DNA of 64,000 nt from contig NC_051099.1 of NCBI RefSeq assembly GCF_901709675.1, positions 5,582,001 to 5,646,000 of the forward strand, given 5' to 3'. Shown piece by piece: positions 50,800-62,895 of the stretch (position 1 is the first letter of the stretch; every line of letters starts with the position of its first letter). Source of the stretch: Syngnathus acus (lineage: Eukaryota; Chordata; Actinopteri; Syngnathiformes; Syngnathidae). A program made the translations under genes and the position numbers. The notes under the pieces are model-generated. The model did no database searches and was not told the origin of the DNA. It worked only from the letters and a program-made list of their open reading frames with translations.

Positions 50800-53700
50800 G
50801 AGGACAAATAAGTTCCTGATAACTTGATTTTAATACAACCTGGATTAGATTACAAGTTACTTCATTCGTTAAGATGCCAATTAAGTAGCTTAATATAAAA
50901 TTAGAAATTAAAAATAAAACTACTTGTGTTGTGTGGTTACAACATTTTTCACCCAATATTGCGTGCCATTTGTAACCTTCAATACTTCAATGCGCCCGCT
51001 GTAAATCACAAACACCAGCACGGAATGCTTTTTAAGGAATGCTTGTTGACCCCAGTCAAAATGGCTCCCAGAGGAGTTAAATTCTCATTACACCACTCAA
51101 ATCTAAAGAAAAAAATGTCTGTAATACAGTCAGTGACTGAGAAAACAATCAGGAATCATCAGTCGATTCTTTTGAGCTGCGGTGGACAAAAGACAGATCA
51201 ACGGCCGATGGGAAAAACACCCTAAACAAAACAAATGCTCCCTTGCATTAATTTGTCCCCCGCCTGCGCCTCACAGAGGGAGGCTAATTCCTCGCCGTTC
51301 AATATCTCCATGTTGAAATGGCAACCTTGATCGATATGCTGGCACCTCCATATTTTACCCTCCCCTTCTCACCCACTTCTCCTCCGCCTCTGACAAATGG
51401 TGCGCAGTTCCAGTGCATTAGCCAGCCTTGTGTCATCTGCACAATACACCCTACAGACCGTGCATTAGCTTGTGATTTATTTATGAATTTCCCTTAAGCT
51501 AGAAATGTGGATAAAATAAAAAAAAAAAATAAGCATGGCATGCAGTAAATATGGGAATTAAAGCTGAGTGTAAAAGCTCCCGGATCCTCCGTTGCATAAT
51601 GCGGCGATGCGGGGTTATTTGTTTTCGCTCTCGTTCACTCTCCCAAGATAATCATATTATCTGCTGTGGGTTGCATGCACTTGCCAAGGTTGTGCTCTCA
51701 GCTAAATTCAACCAATTGATCCTCCCCCTCCTGCCCTGCCTTTCTCCGTTTTGGTCTGCCTGGCTCGCTCTCTCCCCTTCCCAAGTAATCACTCAGTCCT
51801 GCAGAGAGGCAAAGGAATGGGAGGGGCTGGACGAGGTGTAATCAACTAAGTTCCCTTCTATTGCTAACAAGTCTGATCCGGAACGGGATTCAGCGGGCGA
51901 TCGGCGTGCGAAGGACTATTGATCACACGTCAACCACCGCTGGGCTGGACTCCTCTAATGAGGCCAATCCGCACATTTCCAAACTTTAAGGTGTGGGGTG
52001 GCTATGTCGACAGGAGCTAATTAAAAAAGAGGTGAAGAGAAAGTGTCCTCATTTCTTTTTTTTTTTTAAATCCTACTTTTGCTGGTGTCATAGAGGCTAG
52101 CTTCAGGGTAGCGAAAAGCTTCAGACAAATAAATGAGCTCCACTTTGGACCAATTTAGCTGCGACGTATCAGTGAGTTGCAAGGTTAATTGCACCGCTGG
52201 GAGGGCGGGTGGAGAGTGTCGATTTTGGCAGGCCGAGCGACGGCCGTTCCGTGATTCCCGTTTTCGGAACGAGAGATGTTTTGCCGTCGAATCTTGTGTC
52301 GATGACGCCGTTTAAATGTTAGCAACTCGCCGTCTCTGGGTGGAATCTCTATATATCGGCAATCGGCTCCCATGTTAATTATCTCTTCAAAGACAATCTG
52401 TATATATTCTAACGCCGTGTCAAACTGCCATTTTTGGTCTTTTTAAAGCCAATCCAGCCTCAGATGTGTTGCGCCGTCTGTTGACATCAAATGACACAGC
52501 ATCACTTTGAGATGAGAACACAGGCACAACCCCAGCCAGTATATCAAACATGGAAGTGGGATTTAAAAAAGAAAAAAAGCAGCACCCGGGTTGGCTTTCA
52601 TCTGGAAAGAAACTTGTTGAAGTCACGGTTAGCAGAAATGTCTGCGGCTGTCAGACTGCGCCGCTCGTCATTCCCGCCTCCCGCGTTACCAAATGACAAA
52701 AGCCACAGACCCTAAGCAGAGGCAAATCGTTTTGCTGCAGCGCTGCGCAAAGTGACACGCCGCAAATACAACACGTCTTCATCCGTCACACAGATGAAGA
52801 GGACAACGGGCGGGTTTGGGCGAGCTAGTCAGCTGCCGACTCGGCCTACGTGACGACTTAATCCGCCACGTTCCATTTCCGAGCTCATCCAGGAAACTCT
52901 GGTAAGGAAACGGTGAAGAGCATATTCTCTGCACTGCAGCTTTCTAAATTCCATATTGGATTATGAAACGTCTTTTTTCACAGTCTCCTACTGTAACTTT
53001 TCATATCAAACGCACTTTTTCATGATCGCATCAAAGGATCGCAGGGGGGGCGGCAGAAGCGGCGGAGCGGCGATGCGCCGAGCAGACATGATTATTTAAC
53101 CATATGCAAAAAAAAAAGAAGGGAAAAAAAGAATAAGCATCAGGGATGACTCGGGTTTTCTAAGAGCGGTAAAACCTCGAGGGGATTACCCCATCCCCAT
53201 CATTTCCGTAACCCTCAAACCTCACGCTCTCCTGATCACATGGAGGATTACATGGCTTTTGCCAGTACACATTAACTCCCCACAAAGCACAAAACTCTGC
53301 GGGCCAAATTAAACATCTGCCTCTACACCTTTGAAGTAACAAAGTCACGAGCCGCCCCCGCCGCCACCGATATATACTTATATATTTGGAATATGATAAA
53401 TCTGCATTTACTCCTGGCGCGCTCCACTTTTTTGGGAACTCGTAGCGAAACTTTTAAGGGTGAGATAAATGCCCTACACTTGTTTTTGCCAAGCTGCAAT
53501 AGCGACTAGTTTTTCATAATCTTGTCACTGACAACTGTGATGTCACTTTTGTTTTTTTCAAGAGCCAGAAAGAAAAGCTGTTTTATGGCATCATTACACA
53601 AACAAACTGGAGACTCTTAGGCACTCCATGTTAGCAGCAGTTGGAGAGTCGCTCGCGGTCTGGCTAGCTAAAGGATCTGTTCCAAACGTGTTTATTAAAA

Positions 53701-56700
53701 AAATGTTCACTTGGGCAGAGTGGCTTGCTTGCTTTACTCTCATTGGCCTTGTTTACCAATCGCAAAGTCGTATCAGTTGCGATTCCATCCTCGGGGGCGC
53801 CTCACCGTTTTTTTTTTTTTTCTCGCAGCCTTCCCCGCATGAAAGCAAAGGCTCCCGCCGAGTGACGAGGTTGCCGCATTGACGCCAAACAAGCAAGTTT
53901 GCACAAAGACTCACGGGATGTCTTCCACTTGAATTGTGCGCCGCCGACTGAAATAACATGAAACGCGCCGTGATGGCGGGTTTGATAATCCGACGGCAAC
54001 GTGCGCTCGATTCTGTCCCGAAACGTCTTGGTGGGAGAACCTCCAACGTCGCTCGACCGAATAAATCCATCCGGCCAAATGAATCAGGAAAGAAACAATT
54101 ACAAGACCTTTGCCATTCTGCATTAGCCACTCTGAGCTTTTAGGCTGATGATCAATAATAAACGAATGCTAATCAGGTGAGCAGAGGCACGGGATGGCCC
54201 TGAGAGTTTTGAAAAAGATGGATGATGTTTGGCAAAACAGCCGATGCCACATTCATGCCGAAGCGATAATGTTTGGCCTTAGCTGTCTTTCGGCCTCGGT
54301 GCAACGGACTGATCGAGTTGAACAGAAGATAAATCAGTTGTGAGAACAAGCAGCGGCTTCACACTTCCTACTCGGCTACGTGTTAGAATGAAACGGCGTT
54401 AAATGACTCATGGCAACGCTTTGCCCGGTCGGTTCAGCGTATCCGTCGAAAAGATTGAGCATATTTTCTCTTGCCAGTTCTCATTTCCTCTTCTGGAGAT
54501 CTTCATATCTTTGGGGGCATCTGAAAACGACTCCCTCCTTTGTAGGCATGAGGGAATTGTTCAGACTCCTCCGAAATGCGAATTTTTCTTCCTTTTTCCG
54601 GCGCGCGTTTCTTCAACGCCTACTGAGCTAGCTCGCACGAGCGCATCAATACACCTACAGGCAAAGGCGCTTCATGAAATATGTTGCGATTTATCTTTTG
54701 TATATGACAAAGCTTAACTCGGTAACACCGCGAAGATTATTACTTAAAATATGTCAATAATTATTTCAATTATTTTCAAGAAGCATAATTGTTTTGATAG
54801 ATGAACAAAATGCCAGTGGAGCATCATCTTGAATCAGTGCTAGACCTGAATTTGGACCCCTGTATTAAAAAACTACACACCAATCTAAAAATAATTTGTA
54901 TTTTTTGTAAACCTCCACTTTTTTTTTTACTTCCCTGACACGAGATTTGGCGTTCAGCTATTCTTGTTTCCTAAGCTCCAACTGACACGGGCGAGCAGTC
55001 AAGCTAGAGTCGTAATAAAGGCGGCGTAGGCAGCGGCGCTGTTGCCGGAGCCGGTGTGAGAAGAGGAAGCGGAGGTGCGGGGCGGCCAGAGGCTTCGGTC
55101 GGGAGGAAAAACAGCTGGGAATTGAAAGTTCAGCGAAGTGCGAACGTGGTCTCGGCATCATCTGAGGATTTCCATTATACTCCGCTACTTTAAGCCGTGC
55201 CAACCGAGCATGGAGGAATGTCTGGCTAGGAAGTGGAAAGGGCGGGGGGTAGTTCAGGCTCAGCTGGGTTTTCCGAACGTCTCTCACTTGGCGATCACGT
55301 CCAGGCATATTTTCACTGGAATCCATCTATTATACAACCAATATATACTCTCCGGCCTGAATCTTTACATAGGACACACTATGTGTGAGTCATAAATCTT
55401 AACCTCCACATTCTCAAGCTATTCAATCAAATTCCTATGACATAAAGGAATGATGAAGAATTTTTAACCTAATTGGACCGACCAGGCTTTCATGGAATAG
55501 TACCGATACTTCATATCCATGTAGGCCTTCAACACTTAAAGCAATTATTTTTTCCCAGCCAGACAATGTCTCTTTCCAGAACCTTAAATGCCTGAAAAAT
55601 CTATACTCATTGTTTCATTGGATTCCTTCGGGGGACGCGGCAAATTAAATCGGACTGCCAGGGAACAAATCCATGTGATATTTTATTTTCCGACTGTCAT
55701 GATGATGCCAAGGCTAAGACTATAGTCTAATACGTAAAGACTTGGCAGTCCGACACAATCTAAGATATTATTCAAATATTCTGTTTTGTTTGAGGCAAAT
55801 CGGAGCATTGTACTTTTATGTCTATGTGCGTTGGGTTCGTTAGATGTAAACGAAAAGGACAATGAAGTTCCAAGACCGCAAAGTTTCAATCATTTCCAGA
55901 GTTCAAAGAGTCACATCATTTCAGTTCATATCAAAAATGCGCAAGGTGCATCAGCAACCCATTAAGTCGAGAGAGAGAGAAAGAGAGGGAGAGGAAGGGG
56001 GGAGGTTCTGGTTCAAAGATCATAAATGCTTCATTATAAAGCCATTAGTATCCACAGTTGCTCCGAGGAAGGTGGGGGGTTGTTTATGCCTGTTTTTCCT
56101 CATTAAAATAGATCTAGGTGGCCCTTTTGTTTGTCTGTAGCGAGATGGACACCATCCGCTTTCCTCCTTAACGATACCATGACGACAAACCTCGGAGGGG
56201 GCGGCACGCATGCGGGGATGAAACCACTGCCATCTCCTTGGCACGTAGGCCGCGCTTCCCTAATTACCGTCTGTGTCCGGCCATCTCTCATTTCTCCACC
56301 GCGGGAAGAGGTGACAACAACTATTTGTCGAGGCGAGCCCGGGGCAAAGAGGCTAAAGACGAGGTACGAATGGGAGAAAGCGGGAGCAGATGGGGCGGTG
56401 TCAGGGAGCGCCGAATCCGAGAGCGCCGTCATCCATCACCGGCGCCGTGACCAAAACACGCGGCGAGTCATGCCGAGCCAATTAGGGCAACCGATGGACT
56501 GAGCTCCGCCACTCGGGACAAACGCCCGCAAAAGACATACTAATAACACGCGGAATGGACGAGGGATATTATCGATCCCTTGCGTACGTACGTCGTCCAT
56601 CATCTGCAAGTTATTTGTTCATTCCAATTCCCAGTGAACAAGTTAATAGCTCGCGACGGAAAGTCAAAGCTGACATTGTCGGTTTGTCCTGGAGATGCCG

Positions 56701-59700
56701 ATCGGAATCGTCGTCCCGTGTCAAAACGAATTATGACAACACCGTCTGTTTTCTTTCATTAGGTGACGGATGAAACGCAGAAAATCTCAGCGTCATAATC
56801 ATCTATAACGTCGCTCGGCAACCGTGAGTACCAACACCACCCTCACAATTAACAGTCTTCAATTAACCAGACGTGCTTTGGAGATGTCGGAGGAAATCAA
56901 CCCATCACAAGCGAAGGACAAGAAGATTGAGAGAATCAACAGATAGTACATGAGGGGTGTGGTTTCAGCACGTTTGGACACGCCCACAATGAGAATGTTT
57001 TTTTAAATCATTCCAATTTGGCAGGGTTGTTTTCTGAGATGTGACTCTTGGAATAATAGGCAAGCCACTGCTGCTCTAGGGCAGTGAACTTTGGCGAACT
57101 CTACGTTGAGGACAAACAAATGCTCAGAAAATCCATCTCATACGCTAATGAAGTATTTGATTACTCACCACTCCTTCCAGGAATCGACACGAATAAGGTA
57201 TTAAAAGATTTGGAAAATGGCTTAAACTTAATGTCTGAGTTAGCTTTCTTTGAATGCCAAGCTGTGGGAAGTTGGGCTTTTGTTTTTTAGCGACTGTGAG
57301 CGGAATACAATTCAGTCCCGCATAGAAGGAAGCACAGACGCAAACATCAAGAGAGTCCCAACAGTGAACCTCCAGCTTTTGCTTTTGCTGCCTTTTTGAG
57401 TTGGCCCCCTTGAATCCCTGCTGGGGATGATGGGGATTAGGCGCTAAAACTGTTTGAGAATAACAAAATAAACAGTGAAAGCAATGACGAGAGGCTAAGC
57501 AAGGGCGAGACAATGCTACATTCTTCATCAAGGTGATAAGCAGAAACTCTAAAAGAACCTTGACAGAAGAGCCACGGCGAGGCAGCCATTCAAAAAAAGT
57601 TTACCACTCGAGAAACTAACTTGAGCACTGTTTTCTTCACGGTGACACAACGGCAGTGGCATTTCCATACAATCTGCTCGCCAAGTGTCGCTGGTGAAAA
57701 AGAGGGCCAGGAGCCTCAAAGAAAATTAGGTGCATAATGCAGCAATTTGCTTCTCATTTCTTCCCCCAAATATATCAGACAAGGCCAACGGAATGGTAAT
57801 AGACTTGATGTCTCCATCCAGCCATTCCCATTCATTTGTTATTTATTCATGGGAAAGTAAGCGGGCTCCGCCACCTAATGCAGTTGAGATCGTCGGTCCT
57901 CGCGCGTTATTCAGATTGCGACGTAATTTCAGTTGGGTAAAATACCCCGCCCTTGTCTATTCTACCCCCTCGTCCAGATATGACTTCACTCAAATGTCGG
58001 GAAACAAAGAAAACAATGAGAGGAGGCAGAAAATGCAGCTAGCGTGTTCCAAAATGTTGACTACGATTTTGTATACTTTCTGGAACTAAATTGTTATTAG
58101 CGTAACATAGTTGATCTTCATTTAGGGTGTTTATCGTGAAACGATAGAATCCAAGATCAGGCTTGCAGCTAACCCTTGACAGAACTACATCATTGGGCCA
58201 TCTCACAATCTTCCCTCTACCAAACCCTCTGTGTTTACTTAACCTTTAGGAAGTCCTCATTAGCCAGCTCGCTCCAGAGAGCCTATTGGCTTGTCAGGAG
58301 GGAGATAAATTAACAGACGGCGCATTGATTTGACTTTGCCTTAAGCCGAGATCACGGCGTTCGGCCGACCGGCCGGTCAGTGTGCGCCTGGTACTAATTT
58401 GTTTATCGGCATGATGAGAGCGTTTTTAAGTGCTAGCCAACTCTAAAGGATGAAAGCGTCCGGTATAAAAGCCGCAAATGCCCTCGAGGAAAAGAAGTAA
58501 TAATTGATGATGCTGGCTTACAACGAGCTAAGACACAGAGGGACATAAAAGGGAGAGACACAGCCCATCTCAATTGGTGGCATACTTGACTTTTGTGACT
58601 ACTTGTCATCTAGCACCTTGAGACCTTCAACTATGGGATCTCACATGTTGGTCTACCAACAGAATCTCATTATGAGAGTTGGAGCCAGACCTGCCAAAAG
58701 GTCCACAGAGGTAAAAGCCAAGACAGGGGAGCGAGGAAACGGGCCGAACGGGGCCTGACCCAGGGCGAGACATCAAATCTATAGTAGGAGGAGATGTGTC
58801 AGAGCGCAATAGAATGAGGAAAACAAGGCAAAGAGTTGATGGGAAATGGGAGCTCTGAGGGGCTGAAAGGAAAAATAAGAAAATCAATGGAAAGATAAAT
58901 GATTCAAACACTCCCGGCGGAAAGCGCAGAGGAGAAGCCGGATGCTAACGCCCGCTCCCGTGCTAATCAAGACCACAGTCGTTTTCTGCTTGACCGTATC
59001 TCATGGTTAATTTTAATTGGCATCTTCTAATTGGCTCGCAAAATCTCAATGTCAATGCTGATACAGGTGACCGTTTCGCTCGAACCTCTGCGGCTCGGAT
59101 GCTAGCTGGAGTCGTAGCGCTTCCCCTGGGCAAGACACCTTTAGGAGTAAAATGTAATGACCCTGGCTTTCAGTCAAGACAGCTAAAAATACTCCACAGG
59201 TCATAAAAAAGAGAACATGAAACTCTCCAGCAAGGTAGCAAAACGAGGCTTGCAGTTTGAGCATGAGGTCACGTACGGGCGTGGCCGCCCGGGAACTTGC
59301 AGTGGTGGGCTGAGTGTACGCTGCCTGGATGTTCACACTGAGGATTTTTAGTCTCATGTTGAATGAGCAGCACCTGCGGCTGCAACAAACAAACTCACAG
59401 GAGGTGAACCTTTCAACATCAAACTCCAGGAGGTCTACAGCACCGCTTAGCAACCAGTATAAGACTCATGGAGAGGCATGTCCTCAACATTTCTAATCAA
59501 TGCCCCTCCAATAACGGTATTAATAAATATTTTATAAGCTGCTAGTAAATCCATCTTAATACACACAGAGATTGAAATCGACTGTAATTGGTGCGTTATG
59601 CTGAAATATTAAAAACTCATTTCCGCCCATCGTATTGCAACTCTTTTAATGTTGCTTTCAATATCGCATCCTTGCAGATGTGCTTCAGTAGATCCATTCC

Positions 59701-60357
59701 ATTAGTTTACACCACATTGCCATTAATTATACATGAACAAAAATGTCCGATTCAATCGAGTGATTCAACAACACATTCTGGCCAGTGTTCCAATTCTACT
59801 TTTATAGTGAATGTCTTTCTCGCTCCAATCAAATAATTAGAAGACAAATAGCTATAGTATATCCATTTGATATCAACGGACCCCCCATGACAACAAGCCT
59901 CGTCTCCTTTGAGAAGCTCAACGCTCATCTTGTTTCATCTGACACTTTGACAGTTTGAGGATGTGCGCACCCCAAATACAAAAAAAGAAACGCGCAGCCC
60001 GCGGGCTAATGCTTCACCCTGTCAATCAGTGGCAAGTATTCACACCAAGAGGGACTGCTATAGAAATTGTTTTTTTTTTTTTTTTCCCCAGAGAGGGGAA
60101 ACAGCTTTAATCATTTCGGCTTGTTTGACGAGGCCAGGAATCAACAGCGGTGTTACACATGACATGGAAAATTAACTCGTCCCCTAATCGCACCGGAATT
60201 TCCATCTGTGGAAGATCTTACCTGGTGTCATCAGCCCGACGAGGATAAAAATGACCACTTAAGTCAAATTTCTGTTCCAATTTCAATTTGCGCCACGCTT
60301 GTTTTTCTCATTACAAATAACTATCCTGAAACGCTGATTTCATTGCATTTATTAGAA
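50800..60357 (-). other. cadm1: first-intron sequence
   Basis: Over 9 kb with no recognised gene and few repeats. Low-complexity purine sequence lies at 55969-56005. Stretches around 51230-51480 and 51600-51800 have the composition of conserved non-coding sequence. The GC-rich segment near 55010-55090 was checked for a first exon; no signal peptide was seen. Confidence 0.55.
55969..56005. repeat. (GA)n purine tract
   Basis: Gagagagagagaaagagagg grading into a G-rich stretch; simple-sequence DNA. Confidence 0.75.
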
Positions 60358-60369
60358 GGACGCACTTCC

Positions 60370-60740
60370 TTAATAGGGCGGCACGGTGGCGCACTGGGTA
60401 GCACGTCCGCCTCACAGTTAGGAGGGTGCGGGTTCGATTCCACCTCCGGCCCTCCCTGTGTGGAGTTTGCATGTTCTCCCCGGGCCCGCGTGGGTTTTCT
60501 CCGGGCACTCCGGTTTCCTCCCACATCCCAAAAACATGCTTGGTAGGCCGATTGAAGACTCCAAATTGTCCCTAGGTGTGAGTGCGAGTGCAAATGGTTG
60601 TTTGTCTCTGTGTGCCCTGCGATCGGCTGGCAACCGGTTCAGGGTGTCCCTCGCCTACTGCCCGTTGACGGCTGGGATAGGCTCCAGCACTCCCGCGACC
60701 CCCGTGGGGACTAAGCGGTTCAGAAAATGGATGGATGGAT
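60370..60740 (+). mobile_element. tRNA-headed SINE with 12-bp target duplication
   Basis: The 5' part carries a polymerase III A box (tggcgcactgggta, 60387-60400) and B box (ggttcgattcc, 60431-60441). The body contains the conserved fish segments gtggagtttgcatgttctcc and ctccggtttcctcccacatc, and the element ends in ATGG units. It is bounded by ggacgcacttcc on both sides (60358-60369 and 60741-60752), an exact 12-bp duplication, so target-primed insertion is clear. A few extra bases (ttaata) lie between the left duplication and the element. Open frames crossing it are artefacts. Confidence 0.88.
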
Positions 60741-60752
60741 GGACGCACTTCC

Positions 60753-62541
60753 AGAAATATAAAAAAATCCACCTTTATACCAAAATGAATAACACCTACT
60801 TTTGATTGGCACAAAAAATCATTACAAGCACTTTACAACCTTTGCTGGGAAAGATTTCCACTTGGAGGGACGTCCAATTTGATTACACTCAAAACAACAT
60901 TTTCCCAGTCGCACGTGCGCTACATGCCTTAAATAATAAAGGCACATTTTTAAACATGCCTTAGCAAAACAGTTAATAACCGTTCAAAAACTCACTGCGA
61001 GGCCTTGGTGAAAACACCAAATGAGTTTTGGATAGAAAATGTTTGCTAGCTGATCTATGTTTCCTTCGCAGCACCAAAAGCCACCGCTAAAAATACCGCA
61101 CCTTGTACAGTGGATTTATTCCAATAGTGAGATTTTTTTTTTGTGGCGTGCCAGTAAAAAGGGGAAGGGAGCCATCAATATGTAATAGAGGTAGAACTCA
61201 GACTTTGTTGCACAACCGGCGCTCGTGTCGTGCGTTTCCCCCACCAGATCGGTGACATTTATAAAGCCAATGAAAAGAGCAATGAATCCTGCAAGGATTT
61301 GCAGACGACTCTTGTTAATTGCGCCGTGGAGGGTACACTTTATAGATTTGTTCAAGGAGACACGAGTAAAGTCACAGGTTTGGCCGTCAGTGGCGAGATG
61401 AACAAAAGTAAGACAACGAAAATAGAAAAAAGTGGCGCAACTTTAATAGGAGTTTATTATCGTCTCTCTGCAGTCAATCTAGGCTTAATTGTTTGGGACA
61501 CCTGTGAGCTCATTATGATCGGGAGATGATTATGCCATGATTTCAAATCTGTTTTGGTTAGGATAATGACCGGAGTGGATTGCCCACTCACCCTCGGCTG
61601 ACAGACTGGATTTGACTACGACAAAAAGTGGCACTTGTAAGATCGGCCTTGGCTGTTTTTCTATCTTTTAGGTGCAAAGGATTTTCTGGATATGGCGATG
61701 GGCAAAGAGAAACAAATATTCAAAGCGAGACGCAAAACAAACCAAAGCAGACGTGACTCCAGAGTGGGAATAGCAAAAGCAGACGGGAATAGCAAGGCCT
61801 CATTATATCCACCATAAAGCAGTAAGTAAACAGTGGAAAGGAAACTAATTGCCATTCTACGGGGTGGAGGAAGTCACGCCAAATTCCTATTGAGCACAAT
61901 TAATGAAACCACTTAGGACAAAGTCAGATTCCGAGGAAGCGTCGCGGGCGATGGATCAATCAATATTCCGGATAACGCCGCTTGGAACAGCTGGAGAATG
62001 GAAATGCTACCGGGCATGGCAAGAAGATTTCTACTAACCACAAAACGCTATAACACTCTTTGTGTTGGCGCATATGGTGTAACTGTCAAATTTGAATAAA
62101 GAGGCTGAAATTATTTGCGGAAAAAATACGTGGAATTAATCGGGAGGTGGCCAATCTGCCGATTTCACCTCAGTCAGCATCTAAAGCGGGGATTCCCAAC
62201 TAGGTGTGTGCAAATGATATTTCTAGAGGTGCTAAAGCATATTTTCATCAGCGCTAAAACATTTTGGCACATTTACTGTTTTATAAAAAAGGTCCCCGAC
62301 TGTGGCGGCGTACCGCTACGTGAGCTACTGGGATTTTATTTCTGTATTTATTTTAGAGGGCCGTATACATCAGTCACTCGACCCCTAGCACCATTTTGTG
62401 AAATCTTTTGATAAAAAAATTCCATCAATGAACTTTTATCTGAGAAAATATCTAAACGATAGTGAAACGCAAACTGTTGACCTTAACAATAAGCACTAGT
62501 CTGCAAATAAGATGTCGAGAATCCCTTTTCTTTGCTATCAA
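60753..62541 (-). other. cadm1: first-intron sequence
   Basis: No gene was recognised. Near 62188 the sequence gcggggattcccaactaggt weakly resembles a hAT end. Confidence 0.55.
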
Positions 62542-62595
62542 GATTCAAATCCAGAACCTCTCCACTACGATGCAGGCACGCTAACCACTGTGCTG
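62542..62595 (-). mobile_element. SINE head fragment, minus strand
   Basis: The minus strand reads cagcacagtggttagcgtgc with an A-box-like segment, then gaggttctggatttgaat with a B-box-like segment, the order found in the tRNA-derived SINE head. The rest of the element is missing. Confidence 0.55.
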
Positions 62596-62736
62596 ACCTT
62601 TGACCGGAGGAAAAAATGTTTCACAACTCTGTTTTTGAACCAGACTGTGTTGAATGTAATAATCTAGTTTGTCACAAGCGCCTTTGCCTGGCTAGCGCCG
62701 CCATTAGCTAAATCCCTCCGGTTGGATAGCTTAGTC

Positions 62737-62887
62737 CAGGGGTTTGAGTTTGAGTTTATCAAACAAATTATCAGGCTCCTGCAGAACGTGAGGATGAACT
62801 GATCATTTGAATCAGGTGTGTTTAACGAGGGAAACTTGGAAAACATGTAGGAATGCGGCCCCCGAGGACTGGAGTTTGAGACCCCTG
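62737..62887. mobile_element. short hAT-type MITE with perfect 8-bp target duplication
   Basis: The 151-bp element begins caggggtttgagtttgag and ends ggagtttgagacccctg, near-perfect inverted ends. Both sides carry GCTTAGTC (62729-62736 and 62888-62895), an exact 8-bp duplication typical of hAT. There is no coding capacity. The interior includes gcggcccccgaggactgg, a common feature of this family in fish. Confidence 0.9.
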
Positions 62888-62895
62888 GCTTAGTC

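Noticed and set aside
54958-55326. GC-rich segment considered as a promoter or first exon
   Set aside because: The minus-strand reading frame has no signal peptide or CADM-like sequence, and no phase-1 donor was seen.
60387-60441. tRNA-like A and B boxes
   Set aside because: The spacing and flanking body belong to a SINE; no cloverleaf with an acceptor stem closes around it, so it is not called as a tRNA gene.
60208-60805. Several overlapping open frames on both strands
   Set aside because: They are translations of the SINE at 60370-60740.
62188-62285. Possible hAT end (gcggggattcccaactaggt)
   Set aside because: Only one short, imperfect end is recognisable and no partner end or duplication was found.
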